Source: Solirubrobacterales bacterium (GTDB taxonomy: Bacteria; Actinomycetota; Thermoleophilia; Solirubrobacterales; Solirubrobacteraceae). From it: a stretch of 64,000 bases of DNA. Below are positions 10,273-20,324 of this stretch, in pieces (position 1 is the stretch's first letter; every line of letters starts with the position of its first letter). A program made the position numbers and the translations under genes. The notes under the pieces were generated by a model. It was given only the letters and a program-made list of their open reading frames with translations. It was not told where the DNA came from and did not search any database. The DNA lies in NCBI GenBank assembly GCA_019240655.1, contig JAFAXX010000132.1:1-64000 (forward strand). The letters run 5' to 3'.

Positions 10273-10767
10273 ATGCTCCAGCCTGTGTCGGTCGCCCTGA
10301 AGTTCGCGTTCCTCGCCGTCCTCTATCTCTTCCTCCTGTGGGTGGCGTGGAGCGCGCTGCGGGATCTTCGACGCGCCCGCGAAGACCTCGCGCTACCGTC
10401 GCAGTCGCCACCGCCCGGCGATGCGACGGGGATGTACGCTGCCGCCGACGGTCTGCTCGACGGTCACGACGCCGGCTTCGAGCCCCGCCTGCTCGTCGAA
10501 CGCGCGAGCGGGTACCAGTCCGGTGCTGCCTACGATCTCTCCCGCGGCGCTACCCTCGGCCGCGGCGATGTCGAGATCAAGCTCGATGATCCGTTCGCGT
10601 CCTCGCGCCATGCCCGCATCTCCCCCCAAGGTCACGTCTTCGTCATCGAGGATCTCGGATCGACGAACGGCACGTATCTGAACGACGAACCGTTGAACGG
10701 GCCGCAGCCGCTGCATCCTGGCGACCGGATCCGGATCGGCGACTCGGAGTTCTCCTATCTCCAATGA
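10273..10767 (+). CDS. fhaB: FhaB-like protein (TM helix plus FHA domain)
   Basis: FHA: LGRGDVEIKLDDPFASSRHARISPQG...EDLGSTNGTYLN. Confidence 0.9.
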   Translation: MLQPVSVALKFAFLAVLYLFLLWVAWSALRDLRRAREDLALPSQSPPPGDATGMYAAADGLLDGHDAGFEPRLLVERASGYQSGAAYDLSRGATLGRGDVEIKLDDPFASSRHARISPQGHVFVIEDLGSTNGTYLNDEPLNGPQPLHPGDRIRIGDSEFSYLQ

Positions 10768-10790
10768 AGCTCGCGATCGACAGCTGACCC

Positions 10791-12017
10791 GTGCTCCGCG
10801 CCGCCGAGACCACCTGCAAAACCGACACCGGTCGCCAGCGCCGTGACAACGAGGACAGCGCGCTGGCGCGGGCGCCCGTGTTCGTCGTCGCCGACGGGAT
10901 GGGCGGCGCGCAGGCCGGCGAGGTCGCCTCGCGGATCGCGATCGAGGCCTTCGAGCACGGCCTTCCCGATTCCGGCAGCGAGGAGGAGCGGCTGGCCGAG
11001 CGCGTCCGCGAGGCCAACCGGCAGATCCACGAGCGCTCCCGGAGCGACCATGAGCGCGCCGGGATGGGCACTACGCTGACCGCGGCGTATCTCGGCGACG
11101 GTTCGCTGGCCATCGCGCACGTCGGCGACAGCCGGGCCTACATGCTCCGCGACGGGGTGCTTCGGCGCCTGACCCAGGACCATTCGCTCGTCGACGAGTT
11201 GGTCCGCCGGGGCAAGCTGACCGAGGAGCAGGCGGCCGAACACCCCCAGCGCTCGATCATCACCCGCGCGCTCGGGCCCGAGCCGGAGGTCGAGGTCGAC
11301 ACGTGGTCGTACCGCACGCAAGCGGGCGACGTTCTGTTGCTCTGCAGCGACGGGCTGACCTCGATGGTCTCAGAGGACCGCGTGGCCGAGATCCTGCTGG
11401 CGGCCGACACGCTCGACCGTGCCGCGGATCAGCTGATCGCCGAGGCCAACGAGGCGGGCGGCCGCGACAACATCACGGTTGTCCTCTTCCGGGTGGAGGA
11501 CGTCGGCCGTGACCGTCCCGCCGACGAGCAGACGACGATGGCCGTCGCCCCCGGGGCGCGCGCGGCCGCCGACGCGGGCGGCGCCAAGCGCGCGGGCTCG
11601 ACCGTCGCACTCGCTCCCGTCCCGACTCGGGTGCCGGCTCGCCCGCCGCTGGCCCGCGCCCAGGGTCGCTCCACGGCCGCGCCGGCGGGGCGGCGGCCGC
11701 CGCGCTACGCCAAGCCGCTGGCGGCAATCGTCGCGGTCGCGGTCGTGCTCTTCCTGATCGGCGGCGGGGGATATCTGGCCAGCCGCCAGCTTTACTTCAT
11801 CGGGACCAACTCGCAGGGCATCGTGACGATCTACCGGGGGCTGCCCTACGACCTCCCGGCGGGGATCCGCCTCTACGAGACCTACTACGTCTCCGGGGTG
11901 CCGGCCGCGCTCGTGCCCCACGATCGGCGCAGCGCGGTGTTCAACAACAATTTGCGCTCTGAGGCCAGCGCAACCAGCCTGGTTCACGCCCTGGAGCTGG
12001 GAGAGCTCAGTCGGTGA
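10791..12017 (+). CDS. pstP: PP2C-family Ser/Thr phosphatase
   Basis: DTGRQRRDNEDSAL, VVADGMGGAQAGEVAS, GDSRAYMLRDG, CSDGLTSMV, GGRDNITVVLF. Confidence 0.95.
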   Translation: MLRAAETTCKTDTGRQRRDNEDSALARAPVFVVADGMGGAQAGEVASRIAIEAFEHGLPDSGSEEERLAERVREANRQIHERSRSDHERAGMGTTLTAAYLGDGSLAIAHVGDSRAYMLRDGVLRRLTQDHSLVDELVRRGKLTEEQAAEHPQRSIITRALGPEPEVEVDTWSYRTQAGDVLLLCSDGLTSMVSEDRVAEILLAADTLDRAADQLIAEANEAGGRDNITVVLFRVEDVGRDRPADEQTTMAVAPGARAAADAGGAKRAGSTVALAPVPTRVPARPPLARAQGRSTAAPAGRRPPRYAKPLAAIVAVAVVLFLIGGGGYLASRQLYFIGTNSQGIVTIYRGLPYDLPAGIRLYETYYVSGVPAALVPHDRRSAVFNNNLRSEASATSLVHALELGELSR

Positions 12018-13318
12018 GCGCGCGCAATCGCGAGCTGGTCGGGCTCATCCCGGCGTCGCTGCTGGTCACCGCGGGCTTCGCCGGCGTGTTCATCCAGCGC
12101 TCCGGTGCACTGTCCAACGTGTCGCTGACCTACGGCGCGATCTTCCTCGGGCTGTGCCTGGCCGGGCACGTGTTCATCCGCGTCACCCTTCCTCACGCCG
12201 ACCCCTACATGTTTCCGCTGGTCGCGCTGCTCTCGAGCTTCGGGATCGTGATGATCTACCGGATCAACGCCACCCTGGCGCGCCAGCAGGCGCAGTGGCT
12301 GGTCCTCGGACTGGTCCTGTTCGCGGCGACGATCATCTTCTTTCGCGACTACCGCAAGCTCGAGCGCTACCGGTACACGATCGTCGCGGTGTCGCTCGCG
12401 CTGTTGATGCTGCCGCGGGTGCCTGGCGTCGGCTACTCCGCCAACGGCGCCTACCTCGGCATCCACGTCCCGGGGCTGTTCGTGTTCCAGCCGGCCGAGT
12501 TCGCCAAGATCGGCCTGGTCATCTTCCTGGCCAGCTACCTGCGAGATACGCGCCAGGTACTGGTGATGGGGGCGCGGCGCGTCCTCGGCCTCACGCTTCC
12601 GCCACTGAAGCATCTCGGCCCCGTGCTGGTGATCTGGGGGATCGCGATGCTGATCCTGGTCGTGCTCCACGACATCGGCTCCTCACTCATGTTCTACGGG
12701 GGCCTGCTCGCGGTTCTCTACGTCGCCACCAACCGCGTCTCCTTCGTGGTCATCGGCCTGCTCGCCTTCGCGGCCGGCGCCTGGTACCTCGGGACGCACA
12801 TCGTCCACGTGCACGCGCGCGTCGAGACGTGGCTGCACCCGTTCGATCCGAGGCTCTACCACGCTCCTCTCGGCAGCTACCAGCTGGCAAACTCGATCTT
12901 CGCTCAGGCGGCCGGCGGTCTCTTCGGCCAGGGATTCGGCCAGGCGCAGCTGACCCTGCCGGGCGGCGGCTCGCTGTTGCCGGCGGCGCAGACGGACATG
13001 ATCTACGCGGTCATCACGAATGAGCTCGGGCTGTTCGGTGCGACGGCCGTGCTCGTGGCCTCGCTGCTGTTCATCGCCCGCGGCTTCAAGACGGCGCTGC
13101 TGGCGCGCGACTCGTTCTCGACGCTGCTGGCCTCGGGCCTGAGCGCGACACTCGCCCTGCAGGTGTTCGTGATAGTGGGCGGGGTAACTCGGGTGATCCC
13201 GCTGACCGGGGTCACGCTCCCGTTCGTTTCCTACGGCGGCTCCTCGATCGTGGCCAACTTCGTGCTGCTCGCGCTCCTGCTGCTGATCTCCGACCGGGCG
13301 CGACGGCCGGCGCGATGA
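12014..13318 (+). CDS. rodA: FtsW/RodA/SpoVE family SEDS protein
   Basis: Polytopic; FQPAEFAKI, YAVITNELGLFG, GVTLPFVSYGGSS signatures. Confidence 0.95.
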   Translation: MSARNRELVGLIPASLLVTAGFAGVFIQRSGALSNVSLTYGAIFLGLCLAGHVFIRVTLPHADPYMFPLVALLSSFGIVMIYRINATLARQQAQWLVLGLVLFAATIIFFRDYRKLERYRYTIVAVSLALLMLPRVPGVGYSANGAYLGIHVPGLFVFQPAEFAKIGLVIFLASYLRDTRQVLVMGARRVLGLTLPPLKHLGPVLVIWGIAMLILVVLHDIGSSLMFYGGLLAVLYVATNRVSFVVIGLLAFAAGAWYLGTHIVHVHARVETWLHPFDPRLYHAPLGSYQLANSIFAQAAGGLFGQGFGQAQLTLPGGGSLLPAAQTDMIYAVITNELGLFGATAVLVASLLFIARGFKTALLARDSFSTLLASGLSATLALQVFVIVGGVTRVIPLTGVTLPFVSYGGSSIVANFVLLALLLLISDRARRPAR

Positions 13319-14736
13319 GCACCCCGATCGTCCGGCTGTTCGTCCTCGTGATCCTGCTGTTCGTGCTGTTGTTCGTATGGACCTCGCGCTGGACCGTCCT
13401 CGAGGCCTCCTCGCTCAACCGCAACCCGCTCAATGTAAGGCCGTTGCTGGCCGAGCTGAAGGTCAAGGGTGGCCGCATCCTCGCCGCCGATGGCACCGTC
13501 CTGGCCAAGCCGATCCCAGGGCCGGGAGGCACGTGGCGGCGCGCGTATCCCACCGGCTTGCTGTTTGCCCAGCCGGTCGGGTATTCGATCGCCGCCCAGG
13601 GACGGAGCTCCGGGCTGGAGGCCTCGTGGGCGGCCCAGCTCCGCGGTGACCAGAGCGGGATCGGCTCGATCTTCGGTCAGCTGAATCCCAAGCCGGTGGG
13701 CAACGATGTCTATACGACGCTGGACCCGAAGGCCCAGAGGGTGGCCCAGCAGGCGCTCGGCGGCCAGCACGGCGCTGTTGTGGCGCTCGACCCGCGCACC
13801 GGCGCGGTCCTCGTGATGTACGCCAACCCGAGCTACGACGACAACCACCCGGACGCCACGGGACCGAACGTCTCGACGTTCAACCGCGCCACCGAGGGCG
13901 CCTATGCCCCCGGTTCGACGTTCAAGATCGTGACCGCGACCGCGGCCATCGACAGCGGCAAGTACACCGAGAGCTCGCTCGTCAACGGGAACTCACCGAT
14001 CACCGTCTCCGGAGTCCCGCTGGCCAACGACTTCAACCAGTCATGGGGCCCGGTCAACCTGATCGTGGCGATGACCAACTCGATCAACACGGTGTTCGCC
14101 CAACTCGCCGAGACAGTCGGCCGGCGCCCGATGACCGACTACATGAAACGCTTCGGCTTCTACGCCAAGCCCACCCTCGACTATCCGGCCAGCGAGCTGC
14201 GCGCAAGCCGCCCGTACTCGAGCAGTGGCCATGCGTATCCGCCTGGCAGCCCGAGTGAGGACATCGGCCGGATCGGCATCGGCCAGGGAGGGCTTCAGGT
14301 GACCCCGCTGCAGATGGCGATGGTCGCCGCTGCGGTGGCCAACGGCGGCAGGCTCATGACCCCACACCTGACCAGCCGCGTGGTCAATCCCGACGGCGCC
14401 ACGGTGCAGACGGTCAAGCCGACCGTCAACAGTCAGGTGATGTCGGCGGCCTCCGCCCGTCAGGTCACCCAGATGATGCAGAAGGTGGTCGAGGAGGGCA
14501 CTGGCAGCACGGTGCAGATCCCCGGGGTGACGATCGCCGGAAAGACCGGGACGGCCGAGATCGGGGCGTCGGGCTCCAACCTCACCCAGCCGTCGTTCGT
14601 TGCCTTTGCGCCGGTCCAGAGTCCCAAGGTGGCGATCGCGGTGATGGTCGACAGCTCGCATGGCGGCTTCGGCGCCACGGTGGCGGCGCCGATCGCGCGG
14701 GCCGTCCTGCAGACGCTGATCTCGGAGGGGCGCTGA
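13315..14736 (+). CDS. pbpA: Class B penicillin-binding protein (PbpA-like)
   Basis: PGSTFK, SIN, KTGTAE transpeptidase motifs; follows rodA. Confidence 0.95.
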   Translation: MSTPIVRLFVLVILLFVLLFVWTSRWTVLEASSLNRNPLNVRPLLAELKVKGGRILAADGTVLAKPIPGPGGTWRRAYPTGLLFAQPVGYSIAAQGRSSGLEASWAAQLRGDQSGIGSIFGQLNPKPVGNDVYTTLDPKAQRVAQQALGGQHGAVVALDPRTGAVLVMYANPSYDDNHPDATGPNVSTFNRATEGAYAPGSTFKIVTATAAIDSGKYTESSLVNGNSPITVSGVPLANDFNQSWGPVNLIVAMTNSINTVFAQLAETVGRRPMTDYMKRFGFYAKPTLDYPASELRASRPYSSSGHAYPPGSPSEDIGRIGIGQGGLQVTPLQMAMVAAAVANGGRLMTPHLTSRVVNPDGATVQTVKPTVNSQVMSAASARQVTQMMQKVVEEGTGSTVQIPGVTIAGKTGTAEIGASGSNLTQPSFVAFAPVQSPKVAIAVMVDSSHGGFGATVAAPIARAVLQTLISEGR

Positions 14737-14737
14737 A

Positions 14738-16765
14738 ATGACCGAGACCGCGACCGGGACGATCATCGAGGGACGCTACAGGGTGCTCTACCGGCTCGGC
14801 AGCGGCGGCATGGCCGACGTCTACCTGGCCGAGGATCAACAGCTCGGCCGCAAGGTGGCGGTGAAGCTCCTGCATCGTCGATTCGCCGAGGACCCCGGCT
14901 TCGTCGAGCGCTTTCGGCGGGAGGCCCAGGCGGCCGCGGGGCTGCAGCATCCCAACGTGGTCGGCGTGTACGACCGCGGCTCATTCGACGACACCTACTT
15001 CATCGTGATGGAGTACCTCGCAGGCCGATCGCTCAAGCAGCTGATTCGCGAGGAGGCTCCGCTCGATCCGGTGCGGGCGATCGACCTGACCGTCCAGGTC
15101 CTTCAGGCCGCCCGCTTCGCCCACCGCCGTGGCGTCATCCACCGCGACCTCAAGCCGCACAACGTGATCGTCGACGACAACGGCCACGCCAAGGTGACCG
15201 ACTTCGGGATCGCGCGCGCGGGCGCCTCCGACATGACCGAGACGGGCTCGATCATGGGAACCGCCCAGTACCTGTCGCCTGAGCAGGCGCAGGGACTGGC
15301 GGTCAGCGCGCGCTCTGATCTGTACTCGGTCGGCGTCGTGCTCTACGAGCTTCTCACCGGGCGTGTGCCGTTCGACGCGGAGTCGGCGGTGACGATCGCG
15401 CTCAAGCACGTCTCGCAGACGCCGCTCGCTCCCAGCCGGCTGAACCCGAACGTACCGCCGGAGCTCGAGCAGGTCGTGATGTGGGCGCTGAACAAGAACC
15501 CCGAGGACCGCCCCGAGGATGCCGACGAGTTCATCTCGGCGCTCGCGCAGGTCAAGGCGTCGATCGTCGCCGGACGGCGTGGGGAGCGCACGAGCTCAAT
15601 CGCGGCGGTCGCGGTGGGCGGCCGCCCGATGGCGGCGATGGTGCCGGCGGCGCTGGCGCCCGTTGAGGTGCCGGCCGAAGAGCCGATCAACGGCGCGCCG
15701 GTGAGCGTGCCGGCGGGTGAGGCGCCGCCTCCGCACGACGCGCCTCGGCGTCGCCGGCCGTGGGCGGCGCTGTTGATCGTCCTGTTGCTCGCCGGCGCCG
15801 GGGTCGCCGCCTACCTGCTAACCCGGCCGGTCAAGGTGCTCGTGCCGACGGTGATCAACGAGCCGCTGGCGACGGCCAGCGCGCAGTTGCAGAACGCCGG
15901 CCTCAACGTCAGCACGGTCACCTACCCGAACGCCCACAGGGCCGGCACGGTCATCCGGCAGAGCCCTGAGGGCGGCGCGAAGCTGAGCGAGGGATCGACG
16001 GTGACCTTGACCGTCTCCTCGGGGCCCGGCAACGCGACTGTGCCCTCGGTCGAGGGCCTGACCGTCGCCCAGGCCCGGCAAGTGATCACCAGAGCGAACC
16101 TCGACACCGGGCGCGTCACCCACCAGTCGTCCGAGCAGATCCCCGAGGGTCAGGTGATCGGCACCGACCCCGCGGCCGGACAGACGCCGCCGGTCGGCAC
16201 CTCGGTCACCCTGATCGTGTCGTCGGGCAAGCCGCTGATACCGGTCCCCGACGTGACCGGCGAGTCCGCGGCGGCGGCCAAGGCGGACCTCCAGACCGAC
16301 GGCTTCGCGGTCGGCGGCGTCACGACCCAGGTCTCGAGCTCGGCCACCGCCGGCGACGTGCTCAGCCAGAGCCCGGCCGGCGGCACCCAGGCCACCTCGG
16401 GCACCACGGTCGATCTGGTCGTGGCCAAGGCGCCTCCGCCTCCTCCGCCGCCGCCGCCGGCCCCCATAACCGTGCCCGACGTGACCGGACAGACCGCGGC
16501 GGCCGCGGCCGCCACCCTGACCGCCGCCGGGTTCACGGTGACCCAGCAGACGCAGACCGTGATCAGGAAGAAGCGTGACGGCGTCGTCATCTCGCAGAAC
16601 CCGTCGGGCAATGCCACGGCCAAGAAGGGAACGGCGGTGACGATCGTGGTCGGTCAGTATCTGGGGCCGACGAGCACCACGACGAGCAGCAGCACGACGA
16701 GCGCCAGTACGACGAGCACGCCCGCGCCCGCGAGCTCCACGACCAGCCCCACGACCACCACGTGA
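14738..16765 (+). CDS. pknB: PASTA-domain Ser/Thr kinase (PknB-like), four PASTA repeats
   Basis: Kinase motifs (HRDLKPHNVIV, DFGIARAG), one TM helix, four PASTA units, poly-Pro linker before unit 4, Ser/Thr-rich tail. Confidence 0.96.
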   Translation: MTETATGTIIEGRYRVLYRLGSGGMADVYLAEDQQLGRKVAVKLLHRRFAEDPGFVERFRREAQAAAGLQHPNVVGVYDRGSFDDTYFIVMEYLAGRSLKQLIREEAPLDPVRAIDLTVQVLQAARFAHRRGVIHRDLKPHNVIVDDNGHAKVTDFGIARAGASDMTETGSIMGTAQYLSPEQAQGLAVSARSDLYSVGVVLYELLTGRVPFDAESAVTIALKHVSQTPLAPSRLNPNVPPELEQVVMWALNKNPEDRPEDADEFISALAQVKASIVAGRRGERTSSIAAVAVGGRPMAAMVPAALAPVEVPAEEPINGAPVSVPAGEAPPPHDAPRRRRPWAALLIVLLLAGAGVAAYLLTRPVKVLVPTVINEPLATASAQLQNAGLNVSTVTYPNAHRAGTVIRQSPEGGAKLSEGSTVTLTVSSGPGNATVPSVEGLTVAQARQVITRANLDTGRVTHQSSEQIPEGQVIGTDPAAGQTPPVGTSVTLIVSSGKPLIPVPDVTGESAAAAKADLQTDGFAVGGVTTQVSSSATAGDVLSQSPAGGTQATSGTTVDLVVAKAPPPPPPPPPAPITVPDVTGQTAAAAAATLTAAGFTVTQQTQTVIRKKRDGVVISQNPSGNATAKKGTAVTIVVGQYLGPTSTTTSSSTTSASTTSTPAPASSTTSPTTTT

Positions 16766-17763
16766 GCCGACTGCGCGTCGCGGTGCTCGGGGGAGGCCGC
16801 TCCTCCGAACACGAGATCTCCCTCGCCTCGGCGCAGTCGGTGTGCGCGGGGCTGCGCGCCGCCGGTCACTCGCCCGTGCCGATCGAAGTCGGTCGCGACG
16901 GTGTATGGCGGATCGATGGGGCGGTGCTGGCACTGGAGCCCGGACGCGGCATCGAGCAGATCGACGTGGTGTTCCCCGCGTTGCACGGGCCCTTCGGCGA
17001 GGACGGCACCGTGCAGGGACTGCTCGAGTGTCTGGACGTCGCGTATGTCGGCGCGGGCGTGCTGGCATCGGCGCTATGCATGGACAAGGTGATGTTCAAG
17101 GAGCTGATGCGCGCGGCGTCGATCCCGCAGGTCGCCCACCGGGCGGTGTGGGAGGAGCGCTTCCGCGAATCCCGCGAGCCTGTGCTCGGGGAGCTCGCCG
17201 TGCTTGGGCTGCCCGTGTTCGTGAAGCCGGCCCGGCTCGGTTCCTCGGTGGGGATCGTTCGGGTGGCGCACGCGGAGGAGCTGTCGTCGGCGCTCGCCGA
17301 AGCATTCGAGCACGATCCGCTCGCGATCGTCGAGGCGGCGGCCGGCGGCCTCGAGGTCGAATGCTCGGTGATCGGCAACGATGACCCGGTGGCCTCCGAG
17401 CCCGGGCAGATCCTGCTCGCCGCCGGCGAGTCGGGCTGGTACGACTACGCGGCCAAGTACACCCCCGGCGGGATGGAGCTGGTGGTACCCGCCCGCGTTC
17501 CCGGACCGGTGCGGGAGCTGGTCCGCGAGCTGGCGGTCGCCACCTTCCTCGCCGCCCGGTGCTCGGGCCTCGCCCGGGTCGACTTCTTCGTCGACGGAAA
17601 CAAGGTGCTGGTCAACGAGCTCAACACGATGCCCGGCTTCACCAGCACGAGCGTGTTTGCCGCGCTGTTCGAGGCAAGTGGGATCTCATATGCCGGGCTG
17701 CTCGACCGGCTGCTCGTCCTGGCGCTCGAGCGTCACGCCGCCGAGCGCCGGCACCGGCACTGA
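16762..17763 (+). CDS. ddl: D-alanine--D-alanine ligase
   Basis: AVLGGGRSSEHEISLASA; VFPALHGPFGEDGTVQGLLE; KPARLGSSVGI; NELNTMPGFT. Confidence 0.96.
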   Translation: MSRLRVAVLGGGRSSEHEISLASAQSVCAGLRAAGHSPVPIEVGRDGVWRIDGAVLALEPGRGIEQIDVVFPALHGPFGEDGTVQGLLECLDVAYVGAGVLASALCMDKVMFKELMRAASIPQVAHRAVWEERFRESREPVLGELAVLGLPVFVKPARLGSSVGIVRVAHAEELSSALAEAFEHDPLAIVEAAAGGLEVECSVIGNDDPVASEPGQILLAAGESGWYDYAAKYTPGGMELVVPARVPGPVRELVRELAVATFLAARCSGLARVDFFVDGNKVLVNELNTMPGFTSTSVFAALFEASGISYAGLLDRLLVLALERHAAERRHRH

Positions 17764-17791
17764 ATCGGTCGCGTAGATAATCTGCTCCGCC

Positions 17792-18661
17792 GTGACGAGC
17801 GCAACCGAGATCAAGTCCGTCGCGGTGGTCGGCGGAGGGTTCATGGGGTCGGGGATCGCCGAGTCGGTCGCCGTCTCAGGACTCCCGGTCGTCGTCCGCG
17901 ACGTCGACCATGCGAGCGTGGCGCGCGCCGGCACTCGCATCGAGGACTCTCTGCAGCGGGCGGTGCGCCGGGGCAAGCTTGACGCCGCCGCCGCGCGCGA
18001 GGTCCGAGACCGGATCGAGCTGACCACCGACATCAGCCCGGTGTCGGCGGCCGATCTGGTCATCGAGGCGGTGCCCGAGCAGGAGCAGCTGAAGCTCGAG
18101 GTAATGCACCTGATCGACGAGGTGGTCGCCGACCGCGCGATCATCGCCTCGAACACCTCGTCGATCCCCATCGCCGAGCTCGCTCAAGCGGTTCGCAACC
18201 CGAGCCGGGTGCTCGGCCTGCACTTCTTCTCCCCCGTCCCGGTGATGACCCTGGTCGAGGTGGTGATCGCGCTCGACACGAGCGCCGAGACTGTCTCCGT
18301 GGCGAAGGCGTTCGTCGGGCAAATCGGCAAGTGCCCGATCGAGACCAAGGACCGCTCCGGGTTCATCGTCAACATGCTCCTCGTCCCTTACCTGATGGCG
18401 GCGGTCCGGATGTTCGAAGAGGGCTTCGCCAGCCGCGAGGACATCGACACCGGGATGCGCCTCGGCTGCGGCCATCCGATGGGGCCGCTCCGGCTCTGTG
18501 ACTTCATCGGCCTCGATGTGCTCTATGCGGTCTGCGACTCCCTCTACGAGGAGTTCAAGCGCGACGAGTATGCCCCCCCACCGCTGCTGAAGCGGATGGT
18601 GGCCAGCGGCCGGCTCGGCGAGAAGTCCGGGCGCGGCTTCTACGACTACAACAGCCGCTAG
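17792..18661 (+). CDS. 3-hydroxybutyryl-CoA / 3-hydroxyacyl-CoA dehydrogenase
   Basis: VVGGGFMGSGIAESVA; SNTSSIPI; GLHFFSPVPVMTLVEV; KDRSGFIVNMLLVPYL. Confidence 0.93.
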   Translation: MTSATEIKSVAVVGGGFMGSGIAESVAVSGLPVVVRDVDHASVARAGTRIEDSLQRAVRRGKLDAAAAREVRDRIELTTDISPVSAADLVIEAVPEQEQLKLEVMHLIDEVVADRAIIASNTSSIPIAELAQAVRNPSRVLGLHFFSPVPVMTLVEVVIALDTSAETVSVAKAFVGQIGKCPIETKDRSGFIVNMLLVPYLMAAVRMFEEGFASREDIDTGMRLGCGHPMGPLRLCDFIGLDVLYAVCDSLYEEFKRDEYAPPPLLKRMVASGRLGEKSGRGFYDYNSR

Positions 18662-18689
18662 TCCGGGCCTCGCAGCGAGACCCCAACAC

Positions 18690-20210
18690 CTACGTCTGCT
18701 TGTACAGCGCGATCTCGTTGATCGAGACGCTCTGCTGGTTCGGCGGGAGCTGAGTGATCCACACGAGGTAGTAGCGATACCGGGTAGCCCCGGTGTTGAC
18801 CGGAATCGTCTGCTTGCCGCCGACGTTCGCGACGGTGGCCAGCTGTATCCACCCATTTGGACCCGCGTCGAAGATGTTGCGGTTGGGCGCCGTCTTCCGG
18901 GCCCAGATCTGAACCGCCCACCCCGGTGTCGCGGTGTAGAGCACGACCTCGCGCGCGGCGATGCCCGGAGCCGTGTCAACGTACAGGCCGACCCCGGGCT
19001 TGCCGAGCGTACCGTCGAAGTACTGCTGGGTCTGCCAGGCGGTGTTCACGTCGCCGTCGATGGCCAGGCCGGCCTGGCTCGGGTTCTGGGTCTTATCGCC
19101 GTCGATGGCGTCCGGGTTGTAGTCATGAGCGCATCCGCTGCATGGCTGGATCTGCACCAGGCGGGGCGCGGGTGCGGCCTGCGGCAGCCGCTCGGAGCCG
19201 CGATGCGTGCGCGTCGCCGTCCACCCGGCGATACCGGCGACCACGAGCGCAACCACGATTGCCATGCCGACCGCCTGGATCCGGTGGCGGACCCAGAAGG
19301 GCACCCGGCGTCGCTTGCCCGAGGGCAGCGTTTCGAGCACGGTCGTGACCTGACCGCCGACGCTCCCCGCGCGGGCGGTTTCGATCGCGAGCACGTCCTC
19401 CAGGTCGGCGATCAGCTCGGCGTCGTCCGCGTAGCGTCGCTCCACGCGCTTGGCCGTCGCGGTCTCGAGCACGGCGGCGAGCGCCGAGGAGACCTCCGGC
19501 CGCTTGGACTGGATGTCGGGCACCTCCTCGCGTACGTGCCGCATCGCCACCGCGACCTGGCTTTCGCCCTTGAACGGCACGTCGCCGGTGAGCATCTCGT
19601 ACATGACGATGCCCAGCGAGTAGAGGTCTGATTGGCCGGTGACCGGTTGGCCGAGGGCCTGCTCGGGTGAGACATAGTCGGTTGTGCCGAGCACGCGCCC
19701 GTCGGCAGTCAGGCCCTCCTCGTCGAGCGTGCGCGCGATGCCGAAGTCGGTGACCTTCGCGCGCCCCTCTTCGTCGATCAGGACGTTCTGCGGCTTGACG
19801 TCGCGGTGCACGATGTGGCGGGCGTGGGCCGCCCCGAGGGCCCGCGCGATCTCGATGCTGTAGGCCACCGCCTCTGGGATCGGCAGGCGGCCCACGCGCC
19901 TGATCCGGTCCTTGAGCGTTTCGCCCTCCACGTACTCGAACACGATGTAGGCCCGGCCGTCGTCCTCGCCGGCGTCGATCACTCCGACGATGTGCGGGTG
20001 CGAGAGCTGGGCGACGGCGCGGGCTTCGCGGCGGAAGCGCTCGAGCTGGTCCGAGTCGCTCGCGATCTCGCGGTTCATCAGCTTTATCGCAACCTGACGC
20101 TGGAGGGTCTCGTCGAGCGCCCGGTAGACCGTCGACATGCCACCGGCGCCGATCCGGGCCTCCAACCGGTAGCGGCCGTTCAGGGTCGTGCCGAGCAGTG
20201 TGTGGCTCAT
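18690..20210 (-). CDS. Ser/Thr kinase with extracellular discoidin-like beta-sandwich domain
   Basis: Kinase motifs HRDVKPQNVLID, DFGIARTL; one TM helix; C-terminal AIDGDVNTAWQTQQYFDG...VNTGATRYRYYLVWITQLPP..VSINEIALYK. Confidence 0.9.
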   Translation of the reverse strand: MSHTLLGTTLNGRYRLEARIGAGGMSTVYRALDETLQRQVAIKLMNREIASDSDQLERFRREARAVAQLSHPHIVGVIDAGEDDGRAYIVFEYVEGETLKDRIRRVGRLPIPEAVAYSIEIARALGAAHARHIVHRDVKPQNVLIDEEGRAKVTDFGIARTLDEEGLTADGRVLGTTDYVSPEQALGQPVTGQSDLYSLGIVMYEMLTGDVPFKGESQVAVAMRHVREEVPDIQSKRPEVSSALAAVLETATAKRVERRYADDAELIADLEDVLAIETARAGSVGGQVTTVLETLPSGKRRRVPFWVRHRIQAVGMAIVVALVVAGIAGWTATRTHRGSERLPQAAPAPRLVQIQPCSGCAHDYNPDAIDGDKTQNPSQAGLAIDGDVNTAWQTQQYFDGTLGKPGVGLYVDTAPGIAAREVVLYTATPGWAVQIWARKTAPNRNIFDAGPNGWIQLATVANVGGKQTIPVNTGATRYRYYLVWITQLPPNQQSVSINEIALYKQT

Positions 20211-20324
20211 CTATCGCCTCTATTTTGCGCTACGTCGAACCGCTGCCTCCGACGTGGTCACGCGGAATTGAGCGATTTGAGGAGAGGCAACGAAGATGCC
20301 GCGCGTCGCCTGCTCTCAGACGCG

